Below are positions 6,075 to 6,572 of a stretch of 6,572 bases of DNA, piece after piece. Positions within the stretch are counted from its first letter, which is position 1. Each line of letters starts with the position of its first letter. The stretch is taken from the NCBI GenBank assembly GCA_002478955.1, contig DLKK01000009.1, positions 11,105-17,676 of the forward strand, given 5' to 3'. Source of the stretch: Treponema sp. UBA7590 (GTDB lineage: Bacteria > Spirochaetota > Spirochaetia > Treponematales > Treponemataceae). The position numbers and the translations under genes were made by a program. The notes beneath the pieces are model-generated. The model had not been told where the DNA came from and did no database searches. It worked only from the letters and a program-made list of their open reading frames with translations.

Positions 6075-6572
6075 TCAGTAAGTTCTTACAATGTTTGAAA
6101 GAATTCCCACAATTCGGACATCTGTGCAATAAATCGGCTGCATCGTTGGATTTTCCGGTTGTAAACGGATTCGTGAGGATTCTTTGTAATATCTTTTTAA
6201 AGTGATTGCGTCATCTAAAACTGCAACAACAATCTGTCCGTCCAAAGCTGTGTCTGCCTGCTCAACAACTGCAAGGTCTCCTTCAAGAATTCCTGCGTTT
6301 ATCATGCTTGTTCCTCGTACACGGAGCGCAAAGTAACTTTTTCCTGGACGGATAAATGGTTCTGTAAGATTTACGTAGCCGTCAAGGTTTTCTTCGCTGA
6401 GCAATGGTCTTCCTGCGGCTACAGTTCCAAGCAACGGGACTTTGCTTACAAAAGGTTTATTTTCTTTCTGTCGTTCGTCCACAAGGATTCTGATTGAGCG
6501 TGAACGTTTTTGTTCTGTTGTGAGATAGCCTTTTTTCTGGAGAGCCGCAATGTGATCCTGGACAGCCCTGAG
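6075..6572 (-). CDS. lexA: LexA SOS repressor (5' end beyond the window)
   Basis: A partial gene; 165 C-terminal residues are visible and the frame is open to the right edge. LexA represses DNA-damage genes and cuts itself when RecA filaments form. The first visible residues, LRAVQDHIAALQKKGYL, are the end of the winged-helix DNA-binding domain, so by comparison with E. coli LexA about 40 residues are missing. The S24 autopeptidase is intact: cleavage site Ala-Gly in GTVAAGRPL (Ala53-Gly54 of the visible part), catalytic Ser89 in RGTSMINAGILEGD, and Lys126 in DDAITLKRYYK. The cleavage-to-Ser and Ser-to-Lys distances (36 and 37) nearly equal those of E. coli LexA. A GTG at 6482 is an internal Val codon, not the start; using it would lose the DNA-binding domain. 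The stop lies one base before holA. The promoter and any SOS box are outside the window. Confidence 0.94.
   Translation of the reverse strand, partial: LRAVQDHIAALQKKGYLTTEQKRSRSIRILVDERQKENKPFVSKVPLLGTVAAGRPLLSEENLDGYVNLTEPFIRPGKSYFALRVRGTSMINAGILEGDLAVVEQADTALDGQIVVAVLDDAITLKRYYKESSRIRLQPENPTMQPIYCTDVRIVGILSNIVRTY

Noticed and set aside
6078..6089. GTAAG/CTTAC inverted repeat at the lexA-holA junction as an operator or terminator
   Set aside because: A 5-bp arm with a 2-base gap inside the lexA coding end cannot form a stable hairpin loop, and short repeats like this arise by chance.

Overview
The window is about 6.6 kb of AT-rich bacterial chromosome that looks like a spirochaete, most likely a Treponema of the gut/rumen or oral type. 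The reasons are indirect: low G+C, a lipoprotein plus LysM-protein pair with Ala-rich helical repeats of a kind I associate with treponemes, and housekeeping genes of matching composition. The genus is inferred, not proven. A LexA repressor argues against the reduced pathogens T. pallidum and Borrelia, which lack it. Coding density is high. I see no mobile element, CRISPR array, tRNA or rRNA.

Layout, left to right. Bases 1-76 are non-coding and carry a -10-like hexamer just before the first gene. On the + strand follow an AEC (auxin efflux carrier) family permease (77-1018) and pepF, an M3-family zinc oligoendopeptidase (1080-2879). A strong hairpin with A- and T-tracts (2881-2929) ends pepF and, read the other way, the converging operon. 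That - strand operon has an Ala-rich lipoprotein (4714-3632, TTG start) followed by a secreted repeat protein with a C-terminal LysM-like domain (3632-2940), overlapping by one base at TAATG. A 118-bp divergent region (4715-4832) holds two back-to-back promoters that appear to share their -35 region. The + strand promoter drives a 73-residue PC4/YdbC-type single-stranded-DNA-binding protein (4833-5054). This meets, tail to tail with a 2-bp gap, the - strand pair lexA (cut by the right edge, at least 6572-6075) and holA (6073-5057), separated by one base.

How the genes fit together. The right third is a DNA replication/repair cluster: the SOS repressor, the delta subunit of the DNA polymerase III clamp loader and a predicted ssDNA-binding protein. 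The middle is a cell-envelope module, a membrane-anchored lipoprotein coupled to a periplasmic, probably peptidoglycan-binding partner. The left is metabolic: a carrier and a cytosolic peptidase with separate putative promoters. Both left-hand genes lack a Shine-Dalgarno and have a -10-like hexamer only 6-8 bases before the ATG, so both may make leaderless mRNAs. By contrast the lipoprotein, LysM and PC4 genes have clear SDs.

I found no convincing new multi-gene system. The items most worth checking are the leaderless-transcript candidates, the lipoprotein/LysM module of unknown function, and the tight lexA-holA coupling.
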